Assembly (NCBI GenBank): GCA_008638375.1
Contig: CM018046.1
Coordinates: 40,415,706 to 40,479,705, forward strand
Reading direction: 5' to 3'
Source: Nyssa sinensis
Taxonomy: Eukaryota; Streptophyta; Magnoliopsida; Cornales; Nyssaceae
Length of the DNA: 64,000 nt
Shown in pieces: positions 62,064-64,000 of this stretch. Every line of letters begins with the position of its first letter. The stretch's first letter is position 1. The notes under the pieces are model-generated. The model ran no database searches, was not told the DNA's origin, and worked only from the letters and a program-made list of their open reading frames with translations. The position numbers and the translations under genes are program-made.

Positions 62064-62616
62064 TGATGCTGCACTTTTTGGCTGGTGTGAACTCCAAACT
62101 CTGCTCCCTGAAGAACACTAAAAAAGAAGATCAGAGGGCCATCGAATTGGCTCCGGCGGTAGCCGCTTCGATGCTTAAGTCAATAAAACTAAATTGAAAG
62201 ACTTGTAATGTAAGCCAAAGAATGAGCATGAAAAATAAAGTGTACCTTTAGGGTTTAATTTGTAAGCGATGGCTTTCCTAAGTTGATTAGGATTTGGAGC
62301 CATGGAAGTAGGGATTTGATCATCGGAGATAGCAGTTTCCATATTGGATACTGCGCTTGAGAGATATCCGTGAAGTGATAGTTTCCTTGTTGAAGACTGT
62401 TTCCTTCATCCTCTGCTCGGTAGGATGTTGAAGGTGGTGATGAGCTCTGAAACTCGGAGAGTACTCTGAAGGCCTTGTGCTCAAACCTGTGAGCTCTGGA
62501 GGATAAGGCGGCAAGTCTGCTCTGAATGGCCGAGCAGTCTGAGTATGCTCTTGATGGCCGAGTTTCGTAGTTACACGTGTCACTTGGAGACTGGTCTGTC
62601 GCTTTGTGGTATATCA
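62064..62616 (-). repeat. 5' LTR of the Tat element (553 bp)
   Basis: Plus-strand borders TGATGCTGCAC and GTGGTATATCA, homologous to 52634-53183. Confidence 0.9.
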
Positions 62617-62621
62617 CTATC

Positions 62622-63188
62622 ATTTAAAGAAAATCAATAGTCGATATTTGTTATCAAAAAAGTGGTAGTAATAGTCCAACACTTTGAAATAACAAAATAT
62701 CACACATAAAAAAAAAGTCAGTGTAATTATATAATAAAAGAGGAGTGCTAACTATCTAACACTTGCTAACGTGATTGGTTCTATATCTTTGTACTTAAAA
62801 AGCTTCAGATATGGATGATAACTCTGCCCATAATCACGATGTGAATTAGTTAATTTCATCTCCTGTTTCTTCTCATGAACACTATAATTCAGGGTATTTA
62901 CTTCTTAAGGTCCTATGTTTTCATAAAGCAATTTTATGTGTAGTTTTTGTTTCTGTTCCCTGTAGATTACCTTTTCCTCTATGGTCTATTGTGCATGCTC
63001 ACTCATGTATTATACCTATTATCTCATTCGCAGGCCTATTTGATGATGCTCCCAAAGAGCCTTTTGGCTAAAACCTCCACAATTAAGAACACTGGGCAGT
63101 TATGTAGATCCTCAGTAAAAACTTCAGTGTGGAATGCCTCTGGCAAATGTTATTGTTCTGATTGCTATTTTTGTCTTATTTGATTCAG
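62622..63188. other. DNA upstream of the right-edge exons
   Basis: AT-rich. A possible further exon begins after TCATTCGCAG at 63033 (AYLMMLPKSLLAKTSTIKNT), but its end and phase are unclear. Confidence 0.3.
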
Positions 63189-63253
63189 GCGTTGGAACAG
63201 ATGCCTCGGATAATCTCATCCTTGGATGCATATATGGAAAATGGTTTGCAAAG
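63189..63253 (+). CDS. Internal exon of an unidentified gene
   Basis: TTTGATTCAG/GC opens and GCAAAG/GTTGC closes a 65-base exon. Read from the third base it gives VGTDASDNLILGCIYGKWFA then Lys, ending in phase 0 and leading in frame into the exon at 63870. The alternative frame (ALEQMPRIISSLDAYMENGL) also lacks stops but does not join an open frame downstream. I do not recognise the protein. Confidence 0.35.
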
Positions 63254-63869
63254 GTTGCTTTCACACACCCCTTTGTCTTATATTATATTTGGTTCATTGA
63301 GATCTTATTGAAAACTGTTCTATTTTATAATGGACCTTTTAATGTTTGAGTGCAAATTGTAGATTAACACTATGAAATCTTGTTCCTTATCCCAAGATGT
63401 TATGTCATATTAGAATATCGTGTTAAAACACTGATTTAGGGGACCCTTGGAGACACTTGATATTGAATACTGAGAGAGAGAGAAAGGGAGAGGGAGGGAG
63501 GGAAGGAGACTATCCACATGCGAGGATGAAAAGAACCAAAATGTGAAAGTTGTGCAAAACTTACGTGCGAAGCGGGGCCTACTCTAGGGCTGCAAAACTA
63601 TAATTGATAATGTGATTATATTGATCATGTTCTCGAAGATTTTTTTACATCGTGTTCTAAAGATGCATCCTAACTCAAAATGTGAGATATATGAATAATT
63701 TGATGTGAACGGAGTTATGTCCTTTTAGTGGTTTAGTTGTATTCAGTTACTATATTGTCTAAGATTAACTTCGTCTCTGTACGTATGATTAAATTAGTAG
63801 ACTAAAGAATAATGAGTAAGTCTACTTCCTTTCATTTATTTTTGTCCCTTTTCAATCCTTTCTTTTTAG
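63254..63869 (+). other. Probable intron with a GA-rich tract
   Basis: A 616-base AT-rich stretch between the two exons, with a GAGA/GGGAGG purine tract at about 63473-63511 on the plus strand. Confidence 0.35.
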
Positions 63870-64000
63870 ATCCTATGCATTGGATTTCCACAATCTAGTT
63901 CTCAGAGCAGGGCTATTACACGAGGGAATGTGACCTTTATGTCAAATCCCAAGAAAATCCTTGTTCAAATTGACATCCATACAAATGATGTCATTGTCCC
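63870..64000 (+). CDS. Exon of an unidentified gene, running off the window
   Basis: After the acceptor CTTTCTTTTTAG the frame is open for all 43 codons to the window end: ILCIGFPQSSSQSRAITRGN, then VTFMSNPKKILVQIDIHTND, then VIV. Composition is protein-like, unlike the Phe/Ile/Lys bias of chance ORFs here. It has no start codon and no stop in view, so it is a partial internal exon. The family is unknown. Confidence 0.4.
   Translation, partial: MLCIGFPQSSSQSRAITRGNVTFMSNPKKILVQIDIHTNDVIV

Larger units (their letters stand above)
52634..62616 (-). mobile_element. Ty3/gypsy LTR retrotransposon, Tat lineage, full length, inactive
   Basis: A 9983-bp element with exact target duplication CTATC (52629-52633, 62617-62621) and TG...CA LTRs. 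Minus-strand order is LTR, primer-binding region, gag, protease, reverse transcriptase-RNase H, a second archaeal-type RNase H, integrase, minisatellite, oppositely oriented extra gene, polypurine tract, LTR. The second RNase H, the tandem repeat and the antisense gene are hallmarks of the plant Tat lineage (Ogre, Retand, Grande types). Stops and frameshifts occur in every coding domain and the two LTRs differ at many sites, so it is old and cannot move itself. Confidence 0.9.

Overview
This window is nuclear DNA of a flowering plant, most likely a eudicot. The background is very AT-rich and intron-like, with many (AT)n and (CT)n microsatellites. Spliced plant gene families, a tRNA-derived SINE and a plant Tat-type Ty3/gypsy retrotransposon are present. 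No rRNA or tRNA gene, CRISPR array or bacterial-style operon was seen. Most coding material is broken: the window is an accessory, transposon-rich resistance-gene neighbourhood and not a dense genic region.

Layout. 1-3.7 kb: a MITE-like element with 22-bp terminal inverted repeats (79-619) and a cluster of TTCGAACGAA palindromes. 3.76-5.81 kb: the 3' exons of a decayed ALIX/BRO1-domain gene. 5.8-13.3 kb: AT-rich DNA with old duplications, a short MITE, and three tandem copies of a leader-like sequence that also precedes the CNL gene. 13.3-13.8 kb: an orphan 5' UTR plus first coding exon, possibly from a casein-kinase-1/MLK-type gene. 15.3-15.6 kb: a minus-strand Cys/Pro-rich remnant. 17.25-17.45 kb: a SINE.

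18.0-27.9 kb, perhaps to 38.06 kb: one CC-NB-ARC-LRR (CNL) resistance gene on the plus strand. It has a 5' UTR intron, a large first exon with a one-base frameshift at about 18704, and further LRR exons at 21526-21825, 23538-23945 and 27519-27887. The second and third LRR exons sit in tandemly duplicated exon-plus-intron modules. A possible last mini-exon lies at 38028-38063.

28.0-37.7 kb: four long LTR-type elements of one family inserted inside one another in alternating orientation (E minus, F plus, A minus, B plus). Three have recognisable 5-bp target duplications. Each looks like a solo LTR. A fifth copy, D, is at 39282-43014 with target duplication ACTAG. If the mini-exon is real, the nest lies in the last intron of the CNL gene.

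43.0-52.6 kb: a tandem duplication, a PPR-gene relic, a fasciclin-like arabinogalactan protein pseudogene (minus), and a lone first exon of a QSOX-type sulfhydryl oxidase (plus), the last two head to head.

52634-62616: a complete but inactive Tat-lineage Ty3/gypsy retrotransposon with coding domains on the minus strand, 550-553-bp LTRs and target duplication CTATC. Between integrase and 3' LTR it carries a 31-bp minisatellite and an oppositely oriented (plus) extra gene with its own TATA box and an intron. The right edge (63189-64000) holds two exons of an unidentified gene that runs off the window.
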